NCBI GenBank assembly: GCA_051814705.1
Contig: JBPWQW010000001.1
Span: forward strand, 806,001-870,000
DNA from: Geojedonia sp051814705
GTDB lineage: Bacteria > Bacteroidota > Bacteroidia > Flavobacteriales > Flavobacteriaceae
Length of the DNA stretch: 64,000 nucleotides
Direction of reading: 5' to 3'
Shown here: piece by piece, positions 1-8,067 of the stretch
Layout: the number at the start of each line of letters is the position of its first letter
Numbering within the stretch: the stretch's first letter is position 1
Program-made: the position numbers and the translations under genes
The notes under the pieces: model-generated
What the model was told of the DNA's origin: nothing
Databases searched by the model: none
The model's input: only the letters and a program-made list of their open reading frames with translations

Positions 1-2541
1 CCAGAGCGTTCGGTAGATGTTGAACTGGCCATTAAGCTAAAAGAAGAAAACAAAGCCTTTAAGGTTGAAAAATATAAACACAGCTACCCAAATTGTTGGA
101 GAACCGATAAACCCATTTTATACTATCCCCTAGATTCTTGGTTCATTAAAGTAACCGAAGTTCGGGACAGAATGCATGAACTCAATGAAACCATCAACTG
201 GAAACCAAAAGCTACAGGAACAGGACGCTTTGGTAACTGGCTGGCCAATGCCAACGATTGGAACTTGTCACGTTCGCGCTTTTGGGGTATTCCATTGCCA
301 ATATGGAGAACTGAAGATGGTAAGGAAGAAATTTGTATTGGCTCGGTTGAAGAACTGAAACATGAGATGCAACGAGCTGTTGAAGCAGGCTTGATGAAGG
401 CCGATATCTTCGAAAATTTTGAGGTTGGTAACAACGCCGAAGATAATTATGCAAAAATCGACTTGCATAAAAATATTGTTGATGAGATTATCTTGGTTTC
501 TGCTTCAGGACAACCCATGAAACGCGAAAGCGATTTAATTGACGTCTGGTTCGATTCAGGATCCATGCCTTATGCGCAATGGCATTATCCGTTTGAATTG
601 CCTCCTAAATCCTCCAAAGGAGGACTTATACAAACTCCTGGTTATCAAACTGCAAGAAAATCGTCTTATCATTTAATAAATGAATTAAAGAAAGAGCGAT
701 CTAAAAAACCAACAGAAGCAGAAAAAATACTTTGGGAATCATTAAGAGGAAAAAAGCTTGATGGATTTAAATTCAGAAGAGAACATATAATTGATAAATT
801 TATTGTAGATTTTGTATGCTTATCACAACGGTTGGTGGTTGAGGTTGATGGCGGGTATCATGCTAAACCTGAAGTTATTGAAGCAGATAAATTAAGAACA
901 GAAATTTTAGAAGCTTTAGATTATAAAGTTATCCGTTTTACAAATGAAGAGGTCATTGGAAAAATTGATTCTGTATTAGATAAAATTAGTGCTAAATTAA
1001 AAGTCCTTCCTAAGGGGAAGGATTTAGGATGGGCCTTTCCTGCCGATTTTATTGCCGAAGGCGTCGACCAAACACGCGGGTGGTTCTATACGCTCCATGC
1101 TATTGGGACTATGGTATTTGATACGGTGGCCTACAAAAATGTGGTGTCAAACGGTTTGGTGTTGGACAAAAACGGACAAAAAATGTCCAAACGTTTGGGC
1201 AATGCTGTTGATCCATTTGAAACCCTATCGACTTATGGAGCTGATGCTACACGTTGGTATATAATTAGTAATGCAAACCCTTGGGATAATTTAAAGTTTG
1301 ATGTTGAAGGTATTGAAGAAGTGAAACGCAAGTTTTTCGGCACTTTATATAATACCTATTCGTTCTTTACATTATATACCAATCTGGACAATTTTAGCTA
1401 TAAAGAAGCAGATATTCCATTAGAAGACCGCCCAGAAATAGACCGTTGGATCCTTTCGGAATTGCACACCTTGATTCAAAAAGTAGACGACTATTATGCC
1501 GATTATGAACCTACCAAAGCTGCTCGGGCTATTTCAGACTTTACTCAAGACTTTTTGAGCAATTGGTATGTGAGATTAAGTAGAAGACGTTTTTGGAAAG
1601 GCGATTACCAGCAAGATAAGATTTCAGCTTACCAAACTCTTTATACTTGTATGATAACTATTGCCAAATTGGGGGCTCCATTGGCACCTTTTTTTATGGA
1701 CCGATTGTATTTAGATTTGAATTCTGTAACTCAAAAGGAAGCTTTTGAAAGTGTCCATTTGGCAGAATTTCCACAATACGATGCGTCTTGTATTGATAAA
1801 GTTCTAGAACGTAAAATGGAAGCTGCACAAGCAATATCATCTTTGGTATTATCGTTAAGAGCTAAGGAGAAAATTAAAGTGCGACAACCCTTGCAAAAAA
1901 TCATGATTCCTGTTGGAAGTAAATCTCAGAAAAAGGAGATTTTAGCAGTAGCAGATTTGATAAAATATGAGGTCAATGTAAAGGAAATTGAGGTAATGGA
2001 TGATGCTTCAGATATATTGGTCAAACAAATAAAACCCAATTTTAAAGTACTCGGGCCCAAATTTGGTCAGGATATGAAAGCTATCGCTCGGGCAGTCAAC
2101 GACTTTACATCTAAGGACATAAAAAAAATCGAGCAAACGGGCATTTTAGATGTTGTAATTAATGGAAAAAGTATTACATTAGAACGCTCCGACGTGGAGA
2201 TTTCATCTCAAGATATTGAGGGTTGGCTTGTCGCTAGTTCTGGAAATTTAACAGTAGCTTTAGATGTCACTATAACTGAAGAGTTAAAAAAAGAAGGTAT
2301 TGCACGAGAGTTAGTGAATAGAATTCAACATTTGAGAAAGGATTCAGGATTTGAGCTCACAGACAGGATAGCAATACAATTTCAAAAAGACGAACATATT
2401 ATAAGTGCTATAAATAAAAATTTAACGTATATTAAAACGGAAACCTTAGCAGATGAATTAAAGATTATGGACCAAATAAATGATGGTATTGAGATAACTT
2501 TTGATGAAGTAAATACCAAATTGTTTATTAAAAAAATATAA
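1..2541 (+). CDS. ileS: Isoleucyl-tRNA synthetase, 5'-truncated, with internal DUF559 nuclease domain
   Basis: Charges tRNA-Ile in the cytoplasm. The reading frame is open from base 1, so the N-terminus (HIGH motif, most of the editing domain) lies outside the window. Visible class Ia landmarks are NCWRTDKP and SWFIKV near residues 36-52 (window numbering), DVWFDSGSMPYAQWHYPFE near 181-199, FIAEGVDQTRGWFYTLHAI near 350-368, KMSKRLGN at 394-401, and the tRNA-binding C-terminal half. The wording resembles the eukaryote-like (type 2) IleS common in Bacteroidota. Between the WHYPFE and FPADF motifs, where relatives have a loop of about ten residues, there are about 142 extra residues forming a complete DUF559 domain, in frame. 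The stop is 3 bases before the dksA-like gene, so the two are probably co-transcribed, followed by lspA. Family assignment is certain; activity of the chimera is inferred. Confidence 0.97.
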   Translation, partial: PERSVDVELAIKLKEENKAFKVEKYKHSYPNCWRTDKPILYYPLDSWFIKVTEVRDRMHELNETINWKPKATGTGRFGNWLANANDWNLSRSRFWGIPLPIWRTEDGKEEICIGSVEELKHEMQRAVEAGLMKADIFENFEVGNNAEDNYAKIDLHKNIVDEIILVSASGQPMKRESDLIDVWFDSGSMPYAQWHYPFELPPKSSKGGLIQTPGYQTARKSSYHLINELKKERSKKPTEAEKILWESLRGKKLDGFKFRREHIIDKFIVDFVCLSQRLVVEVDGGYHAKPEVIEADKLRTEILEALDYKVIRFTNEEVIGKIDSVLDKISAKLKVLPKGKDLGWAFPADFIAEGVDQTRGWFYTLHAIGTMVFDTVAYKNVVSNGLVLDKNGQKMSKRLGNAVDPFETLSTYGADATRWYIISNANPWDNLKFDVEGIEEVKRKFFGTLYNTYSFFTLYTNLDNFSYKEADIPLEDRPEIDRWILSELHTLIQKVDDYYADYEPTKAARAISDFTQDFLSNWYVRLSRRRFWKGDYQQDKISAYQTLYTCMITIAKLGAPLAPFFMDRLYLDLNSVTQKEAFESVHLAEFPQYDASCIDKVLERKMEAAQAISSLVLSLRAKEKIKVRQPLQKIMIPVGSKSQKKEILAVADLIKYEVNVKEIEVMDDASDILVKQIKPNFKVLGPKFGQDMKAIARAVNDFTSKDIKKIEQTGILDVVINGKSITLERSDVEISSQDIEGWLVASSGNLTVALDVTITEELKKEGIARELVNRIQHLRKDSGFELTDRIAIQFQKDEHIISAINKNLTYIKTETLADELKIMDQINDGIEITFDEVNTKLFIKKI
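603..627 (+). repeat. Left terminal inverted repeat of the DUF559 cassette
   Basis: The outer arm TCCTAAATCC and inner arm GGACTT match, in inverse orientation, the right end at 1001-1029. The centre is a perfect hairpin, TCCTCC with loop AAA and GGAGGA. In the ileS frame it encodes PPKSSKGGL. Confidence 0.8.
1001..1029 (-). repeat. Right terminal inverted repeat of the DUF559 cassette
   Basis: Its reverse complement starts TCCTAAATCC and ends GGACTT, matching the left end, with a diverged self-complementary middle. In the ileS frame it encodes VLPKGKDLG. It sits immediately before the FPADF motif where normal IleS sequence resumes. Confidence 0.8.
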
Positions 2542-2544
2542 AAG

Positions 2545-2928
2545 ATGGCAACAGATACAAACATTAGATATTCTGATAAAGATTTAGCGGAGTTCAAAGC
2601 ATTGATTCAAGAAAAAATAGTGAAAGCTGTGCGCGATTTAGAGTTAATAAAAAGCGCGTATATGAATGACCTCAATAATGGGACTGATGATACTTCACCT
2701 ACATTTAAGGCCTTTGAAGAGGGTAGTGAAACCATGAGCAAAGAGGCAAATTCACAATTGGCGATTAGGCAGGAAAAATTTATCCGTGATCTCAAAAATG
2801 CATTGGTTAGAATAGAGAATAAAACCTATGGTGTTTGCAGGGTTACAGGTAAGTTAATCAATAAGGAACGCCTAAAATTAGTGCCGCATGCAACCCTTAG
2901 TATAGAAGCAAAAAATATGCAACAATAA
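2545..2928 (+). CDS. TraR/DksA-family protein lacking a C4 zinc finger
   Basis: 127 residues. An N-terminal helical region, with acidic residues suited to reaching the RNA polymerase secondary channel, is followed by the family C-terminal region containing YGVCRVTGKLI and VPHATLSIEAK. Classical DksA has four zinc-binding cysteines; this protein has one, so the finger must fold without zinc or be vestigial, as I recall for many Bacteroidota members. It starts 3 bases after ileS and ends before a strong terminator, suggesting an ileS-dksA transcript. A role in transcription initiation control is inferred from the family. Confidence 0.88.
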   Translation: MATDTNIRYSDKDLAEFKALIQEKIVKAVRDLELIKSAYMNDLNNGTDDTSPTFKAFEEGSETMSKEANSQLAIRQEKFIRDLKNALVRIENKTYGVCRVTGKLINKERLKLVPHATLSIEAKNMQQ

Positions 2929-2961
2929 AATTTCCAGGTTCATTGGAAATCTCATGTATAG

Positions 2962-2996
2962 AAAAACGCCCTGTTTTCAGGGCGTTTTATTTTTTT
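2962..2996 (+). terminator. Intrinsic terminator after the dksA-like gene
   Basis: AAAACGCCCTG and CAGGGCGTTTT form an 11-bp stem around a TTTT loop, followed by a T-rich run. It separates ileS-dksA from lspA. Confidence 0.93.
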
Positions 2997-3039
2997 GACA
3001 CCTTTAAATTTTCAAAAAATAGAAATCGAATAATAGTAT

Positions 3040-3047
3040 TATTTTTG
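3040..3047 (+). promoter_or_regulatory. Candidate -7 promoter element for lspA
   Basis: TATTTTTG matches the Bacteroidota TAnnTTTG consensus, 19 bases before the lspA ATG and just after the upstream terminator. No convincing -33 TTTG was found. Confidence 0.45.
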
Positions 3048-3066
3048 TTCGCATGATCACTTTAGT

Positions 3067-3687
3067 ATGACTCTAAAAAAAGCCTCTATTTTAATCCTTA
3101 TTATTCTAATTGTAGACCAAATAAGTAAGATTTATATCAAGACCCATTTTACGCTATCAGAAAAACAGGTTGTGTTTAATTGGTTTCAAATCGCATTTGT
3201 TGAAAATGAAGGAATGGCATGGGGAACCAAAATCAGTGATTTTGTGCCTTTTATCACAGAAAAAACAGCTAAGTTAAGCTTAAGTTTATTTAGAATTTTT
3301 GCCGTTTTTGGGATTGGTTATTGGTTGGTTTCTGTAGTTAAATTGAAAGCACCTAAAATATTGATTATTGCAGTATCCCTAATTTTTGCTGGAGCACTGG
3401 GTAATATTATAGATTCGGTATTTTATGGGATTTTATTTAACGATAGTTATAGCCAAGTGGCTACCTTTTTACCTTCAGAAGGAGGATATGGCAGTTTATT
3501 TCACGGACGGGTAGTAGACATGTTGCATTTTCCAATATGGAGAGGAGTTCTGCCCAATTGGATTCCTTTTTATGGCGGGGAGTTTTTTACGTTTTTTGAA
3601 CCCGTATTCAATCTCGCCGACATGGCCATAAGTACAGGTATTGGCGTTTTGATTTTCTTCAATAAACAAGCCTTTCCTAAGGAGTAA
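3067..3687 (+). CDS. lspA: Lipoprotein signal peptidase (signal peptidase II)
   Basis: Inner-membrane aspartyl protease that cleaves prolipoproteins after lipidation. 206 residues with about four membrane segments. Family motifs are visible: DQISK near residue 17, NEGMAWG near 47, GNIIDS near 112 carrying the first catalytic Asp, GRVVDMLHF near 148, and FNLADMAIS near 180 carrying the second catalytic Asp. It is longer than the E. coli enzyme because of a periplasmic insertion before GRVVDM, which is common in Bacteroidota. It follows ileS and dksA, the usual order in this phylum, but has its own likely promoter. The window encodes many lipoproteins that would be its substrates. Confidence 0.97.
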   Translation: MTLKKASILILIILIVDQISKIYIKTHFTLSEKQVVFNWFQIAFVENEGMAWGTKISDFVPFITEKTAKLSLSLFRIFAVFGIGYWLVSVVKLKAPKILIIAVSLIFAGALGNIIDSVFYGILFNDSYSQVATFLPSEGGYGSLFHGRVVDMLHFPIWRGVLPNWIPFYGGEFFTFFEPVFNLADMAISTGIGVLIFFNKQAFPKE

Positions 3688-3780
3688 AGGCATCGTTAGA
3701 AAGTATTTAAGTAAGTATTTCCTACTTTAATTATATTTTATAACTTTAAAATCTTAATAGAATATCGCTTAATAAAAAAA

Positions 3781-5667
3781 ATGAAAGGCAAATTCCCTCT
3801 CGTACTCGTATGTTTTGCATTTAGTTTACACAGCCTTGTTGCCCAAAACACTTACGATATTCTGTTCCCTGGTAAAGAAAGAACCCAAAAATGCCAAGAA
3901 TGTTTTCAAATATTTAATCAAAAACCTTATGAAGTTAAGTTTTCTATTAAAAGAGAACAGGAGAATCTTTATTTTGAAGTAAATGATAAAAACTGGTTTG
4001 ATTTATTGTTTAAAAATCCAGGAGACGGTATAGCAATCGATATAGTTTTAAAAGATCGGTATGCCTGCAAGTTTGAATCTATTGAAAATACTCAAATAAA
4101 AGGCTTTCTTCTTAAACCGGTTTATTCTCAAGACTTGAAAAGCGGATTAAAATCCAATAAAGAAAATCTATTTAGTGTGCCTGTTGGTAAAATTCCTGAG
4201 GGTTTTCTTAATGACGAGTTGGAATTCAACATCTTGTTTTTAAGCAACAAAAACTTGTGCCGTTATTATGTGACCTACGATTTGGAATCCTATACATGGG
4301 ATTTACTGGATATGGGTATGTATTTAGATTCTTTAACATTCGACACGAAACAAATAAAACCGTCGGCAAAAGACAGTTATGTGATTAGAAACAAGACTCT
4401 AAAGTTTACTATTCCTTTTAAAAAGAATAAATCCAATTATTCACAGGCCGATATAAAACCAATTTACGATTCTTTACGATTAACCGATTTTAATATCAAG
4501 ACCATTACTATTAAAGCCTATGCTTCCATTGAAGGAATATCTTCCCGAAATATTGAATTGCAAACGCTTAGAGCCAATAGTCTTGTGGCTGCGTTACAAG
4601 CATTTCAAAAGCCAACCATTAAAACCGTAGTGACCTCTTCTGAGAATTGGGTCGAGTTTTTTAATGATATTAAAGGAACTAAATATGAAAACTTATTGTC
4701 GCTTACAAAAGCAGAGGTTAAAGCGCGAATAGCGGGATCACTTTCGAATGAAATGGAACCTATTTTTGAAAACCACAGAAAGGCGATTATTGAATTGGAG
4801 CTCGAAAAAAAAGACAGATATAGAGATGAATCAGCCGATATATTATTAAGTAAATTTAATGCTGCTATTACAGTAGAAAAGCTTGAAGAAGCGAATGAAA
4901 TCCAGAATTCAATTTTTGAAAAAATTAAGGTAAAAGAAGCGCCACCATCTATTTTGGAACAGATGGAGATACCCCTGCAAGTAAAATTTGCTAGAATATT
5001 CAATAAAAATTCTGCCTATAAATACATCTTGGATTTCAAACAAGCTTTAATAGTTTATAACGAATTGCTTGATCTTGAAAAACTTGTGCCAAACGATAGA
5101 AATGTGAAGTACAATATTGCGGCGGTTAAAATAAAACTATGGCGTTTTAACGCTATTGATATTGATGAAACAGCTTTAAAAAATCAAATTACAGCATTAA
5201 AAAACTATAAGATTAACAAGTCACTTATTTCAAGAATGATGGTGAATTATCATATTATTATGGCCGAAAACCAAATGCGAAATAGAGACTATACCAACAA
5301 AGATAAATCTGTTGAGTATATAAAAAAGAATTATAATACGTTTCCCTTATCAGATTACGACTATTTGAGTTTGGCTCAGTTTTTTAGTTACTACGGCAGC
5401 ACTAAAATGTCTGTTGAATTATTGGAAAGCAAAGCTAGAAGCATTGATATAGATGAAGATTTATTGTTTTATTATCTAAACTTAACCTTAATAAATGAAG
5501 AGCTTACACACGACTCAAGTTACAGAACCATTATGCTTAATGCTATTAACAAGAATAAAGAACGCTATTGTAAGCTGTTTAATTCTATAGAAAATGGAGG
5601 TGTCACGTTTCAATTATTGGAAGACGAATATTTAAGAAGCACCTACTGCGAGAACTGTAAAGATTAA
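3781..5667 (+). CDS. Secreted protein with OmpA-like segment, unknown function
   Basis: 628 residues. A signal peptide (MKGKFPLVLVCFAFSLHSL, cleavage near VAQ) directs export. CQECF near residue 38 and CENCKD at the C-terminus could form disulfides. Around residues 240-270 the stretch TITIKAYASIEG followed by an RANSLV-type helix resembles the OmpA peptidoglycan-binding fold, though weakly. The second half is helical and TPR-like. It stands alone between lspA and the convergent cyclo-ligase gene, overlapping that gene's 3' end by 4 bases. I do not recognise an experimentally characterised homologue; a periplasmic or outer-membrane structural role is only a guess. Confidence 0.8.
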   Translation: MKGKFPLVLVCFAFSLHSLVAQNTYDILFPGKERTQKCQECFQIFNQKPYEVKFSIKREQENLYFEVNDKNWFDLLFKNPGDGIAIDIVLKDRYACKFESIENTQIKGFLLKPVYSQDLKSGLKSNKENLFSVPVGKIPEGFLNDELEFNILFLSNKNLCRYYVTYDLESYTWDLLDMGMYLDSLTFDTKQIKPSAKDSYVIRNKTLKFTIPFKKNKSNYSQADIKPIYDSLRLTDFNIKTITIKAYASIEGISSRNIELQTLRANSLVAALQAFQKPTIKTVVTSSENWVEFFNDIKGTKYENLLSLTKAEVKARIAGSLSNEMEPIFENHRKAIIELELEKKDRYRDESADILLSKFNAAITVEKLEEANEIQNSIFEKIKVKEAPPSILEQMEIPLQVKFARIFNKNSAYKYILDFKQALIVYNELLDLEKLVPNDRNVKYNIAAVKIKLWRFNAIDIDETALKNQITALKNYKINKSLISRMMVNYHIIMAENQMRNRDYTNKDKSVEYIKKNYNTFPLSDYDYLSLAQFFSYYGSTKMSVELLESKARSIDIDEDLLFYYLNLTLINEELTHDSSYRTIMLNAINKNKERYCKLFNSIENGGVTFQLLEDEYLRSTYCENCKD

Positions 5668-6227
5668 AATTTATAAATCTGCTCAGGTGTCACACAATAA
5701 TCCAACCTCACATCGGTTTCCATAACATCGTCAATGCTAAGTTCAGCTTCAAAAAAAGCTAAACCAATTTTTAAGGTATTTGGTTGACATTCCGAAAGGA
5801 ATTTATCATAAAACCCTTTGCCGTACCCTACGCGATGTCCTTGTCTATCAAATGCCAAAAGGGGAACAAAAACAACCTCAACTTTGTCAGTTAAAATTTC
5901 AATACCATCCAAAGGCTCGGGAATGTTGAAGTGATTTTTTTTAAGAACCGTATTATCTGTCAAGAGATAATGCGTCATTTCAAAAATTTTAAAATTACTT
6001 TTTGAGATGACAATATGCTTATCCTTTCCAGAAAGGATGTTGAGGATATAATCGGTTTGGACTTCTTTATGTTCTTGAATGGATAAAAAAACATGGTAGA
6101 AAGCTTTATCCCAAATGGATAAGGTTAGTAATTGGTTGGCAATTTTTAAGCTCAAATCTTCAAGAACTTCAGCGGTCAACGCAGACCGTTTTAATTTATA
6201 AAGGTTTCGTAATTCGGCCTTTGTCAT
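5664..6227 (-). CDS. 5-formyltetrahydrofolate cyclo-ligase
   Basis: ATP-dependent conversion of 5-formyl-THF to 5,10-methenyl-THF in one-carbon metabolism. 187 residues, normal for the family. It shows the N-terminal basic helix KAELRNLYKLKR, the VPLLAFD strand, and the substrate/ATP loop GHRVGYGKGFYDKFL near residues 131-145, the diagnostic motif. It is last in a four-gene minus-strand chain in which each start overlaps the previous stop by 4 bases (ATGA type), which implies translational coupling to the AstE-like and RimK genes. The functional link between folate repair and RimK-type modification is not obvious and may be only transcriptional. Confidence 0.95.
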   Translation of the reverse strand: MTKAELRNLYKLKRSALTAEVLEDLSLKIANQLLTLSIWDKAFYHVFLSIQEHKEVQTDYILNILSGKDKHIVISKSNFKIFEMTHYLLTDNTVLKKNHFNIPEPLDGIEILTDKVEVVFVPLLAFDRQGHRVGYGKGFYDKFLSECQPNTLKIGLAFFEAELSIDDVMETDVRLDYCVTPEQIYKF

Positions 6228-7195
6228 TTTAGTTGGGTTGAAATATGAAATAAGGCATCACCTTGATAGACTATGGGAGATTCATTGACATTAATAATAT
6301 ATCCCGAAAAGGAAGCTTTTACGGCATAATTTAATTTTCCATAAGGATCGGTAATTTGCCCAATAACATCGCCCTTGGTTACCTTAGAGCTTATTTTAAT
6401 TGAGGGTTTAAACATTCCTGAATAATTGGCGCGTTGCCAACGGCTACCCGTGATATATACAGGTTTTTTTGATGGTTTTGAAGCTTTAAATTTAATGTTC
6501 AACATGTCGAGACTACTAAGAACGCGTTTGACACCGTTGACCGCTATATTGGTAATGTTGGGGTCAATATGAAACGACTTACCGCCTTCAAATAATAGCA
6601 TGGGTTTGCCTAAATTGGCGCAAGTATTTCTGAAGGTTTTTTTGATATTTTTTGTATATAAAACAAAAGGAGCACCAAACGTATTGGCCAAAGCCTCAAG
6701 TTTTGGATTATTTTTGACAATTCTAATTTGAGGAGCATTAAACCTGCCGGCACCACCTGTATGGAAGTCCATAACGATGTCTACTTCTTTAACAATTTCA
6801 TTTACTAATTTATAGGCAACTCTACTAGCTAAAGACCCTTTTTTTAATCCTGGAAATACCCGATTTAAGTCCCTTCCATCGGGAAATTCCCGTTTTAAAT
6901 TGATGAACCCAAACACATTGATAACGGGTATACAAATAATAGTTCCACACTTAGGTTTATTGATGCCTTTTGCAATTAGTTGCCTTACAATTTCTACTCC
7001 GTTCACTTCATCGCCGTGTATTCCAGCTGTAAACAAAACAACAGGGCCAGGTTTTTTTGAACGTTCAATAATAACTGGAACACCTACACTAGACGAGGTG
7101 TGCAGTTTAGCAACATTAAAATTGGCTTCATAACGTTCGCCAATTTTAATAGCTTTTCCTAGAATGGTTATGCTATCTTTTTGTTCAAAGGTCAT
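6224..7195 (-). CDS. Succinylglutamate desuccinylase/aspartoacylase-family zinc hydrolase
   Basis: 323 residues. An M14-like zinc hydrolase with GIHGDEVNG near residue 59 (zinc ligands His and Glu) and DFHTGG near 143 (third ligand His). Arg-rich substrate-binding motifs follow (FPDGRDLNRVFPG near 109). The C-terminal beta domain (GDVIGQITDPYGKLN) is typical of the AstE/AspA-like branch. Its start overlaps the rimK stop by 4 bases. AstE-like proteins often sit with RimK and RimB-like proteases, so a role in trimming the glutamate tails or N-acyl groups made by RimK is plausible but inferred. The true substrate is unknown; an arginine-succinyl pathway role is unlikely because no ast genes are nearby. 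Confidence 0.88.
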   Translation of the reverse strand: MTFEQKDSITILGKAIKIGERYEANFNVAKLHTSSSVGVPVIIERSKKPGPVVLFTAGIHGDEVNGVEIVRQLIAKGINKPKCGTIICIPVINVFGFINLKREFPDGRDLNRVFPGLKKGSLASRVAYKLVNEIVKEVDIVMDFHTGGAGRFNAPQIRIVKNNPKLEALANTFGAPFVLYTKNIKKTFRNTCANLGKPMLLFEGGKSFHIDPNITNIAVNGVKRVLSSLDMLNIKFKASKPSKKPVYITGSRWQRANYSGMFKPSIKISSKVTKGDVIGQITDPYGKLNYAVKASFSGYIINVNESPIVYQGDALFHISTQLK

Positions 7196-8067
7196 TTGTA
7201 ATTTCTTTCTATAAAGGTAATGATTGCTTTTGCAATATTTTTCCCGGTAGCGCCTTCAATTCCTTCAAGCCCTGGAGTTGAATTAACTTCCAAAAGTAAG
7301 GGTCCTCTATTCGATTGCAACATATCCACCCCGCAAACAGGGAGTTTAAGTGCACGGGCAGCATTCATGGCCAGTTTTAGCTCAGCTTCGGTCAATTTAA
7401 TAATGTCAGCAGATCCACCACGGTGAAGGTTGGAGCGAAACTCTCCATCCTTACCCTGACGCTTCATGGCGCCAACCACTTGGCCATCAACTAAAAGCGC
7501 TCTAATATCTGCGCCTTTGGCTTCCTTAATAAATTCTTGAACAATGACTCGCGCTTCAAGACCATTAAAAGCTTCAAGAACAGATTCAGCAGCATTTTTA
7601 GTTTCTGCCAAAACAACGCCCAATCCTTGGGTACCTTCCAAAAGTTTAATAATTACGGGTACGCCACCAACACGTTCAATAACTTCTTCAACATCTCGAG
7701 AGTAATTAGTGAAAACGGTTTTAGGCATGCCAATTCCCACTTTTGAAAGCCGTTGTAAACTTCGCAGCTTGTCCCTCGAACGTTGTATGGCATCAGAAGT
7801 TGCAATGGTAAATATACCCATCATCTCAAATTGTCTGACCACGGCACAACCATAAAAAGTTACCGATGCTCCAATTCTTGGAATGACGGCATCGATATAG
7901 TTCAAATAGCGATCTTTATAATAGATGGCTGGCTTTTCTTTTTCAATAATGATATCACATTTTAAAGGGTCTATAATCTCGACCTTATGGTTGCGTTTTT
8001 CACCTTCTTCCACTAGACGTTGGGTAGAATATAGATCTGGATTTCTAGATAGAATGACTATGTTCAT
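7192..8067 (-). CDS. rimK: RimK-type ATP-grasp ligase (bS6 glutamate ligase family)
   Basis: 291 residues, the length of E. coli RimK, which adds glutamate to the C-terminus of ribosomal protein bS6. An N-terminal pre-ATP-grasp domain (MNIVILSRNPDLYSTQRL) precedes the ATP-grasp core: SRDKLRSLQRL near 101, IIKLLEGTQGLGV near 143, VQEFIKEAKGADIRALLVDG near 179-198, and the Mg-binding LLLEVNSTPGLEGIE near 256. It lies between a RimB-like protease and an AstE-like hydrolase with 4-base overlaps on both sides. Ribosomal target specificity is taken from the family; other RimK-like ligases modify other acceptors. Confidence 0.9.
   Translation of the reverse strand: MNIVILSRNPDLYSTQRLVEEGEKRNHKVEIIDPLKCDIIIEKEKPAIYYKDRYLNYIDAVIPRIGASVTFYGCAVVRQFEMMGIFTIATSDAIQRSRDKLRSLQRLSKVGIGMPKTVFTNYSRDVEEVIERVGGVPVIIKLLEGTQGLGVVLAETKNAAESVLEAFNGLEARVIVQEFIKEAKGADIRALLVDGQVVGAMKRQGKDGEFRSNLHRGGSADIIKLTEAELKLAMNAARALKLPVCGVDMLQSNRGPLLLEVNSTPGLEGIEGATGKNIAKAIITFIERNYK

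Larger units (their letters stand above)
603..1029 (+). mobile_element. Palindrome-bounded DUF559 nuclease cassette inserted in frame in ileS
   Basis: The roughly 427-bp segment is bounded by inverted repeats: TCCTAAATCC...GGACTT at the left and AAGTCC...GGATTTAGGA at the right. Each end also folds on itself (left TCCTCC-AAA-GGAGGA, right TCCTTCC-TAAGG-GGAAGGA type). The ileS frame runs through it without a stop. It encodes a DUF559/Vsr-like PD-(D/E)XK domain: TEAEKILWESLR, FKFRREH, IDKFIVDFVC, LVVEVDGGYH and YKVIRFTNEEV, in family order and with the acidic and basic residues expected of the active site. No in-frame ATG lies inside the cassette, so it can only be translated as part of IleS. 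No clear target duplication was seen. Calling it mobile is inference from the repeats and the odd location. Confidence 0.8.

Noticed and set aside
603..1029. DUF559 segment as an intein
   Set aside because: No N-terminal Cys/Ser splice block, no C-terminal His-Asn plus Cys/Ser/Thr junction and no HINT-domain motifs; DUF559 is not an intein endonuclease type.
603..1029. DUF559 segment as a separate gene or an intron
   Set aside because: There is no in-frame start codon in the cassette, the ileS frame is unbroken through it, and no group I or II intron features were seen.
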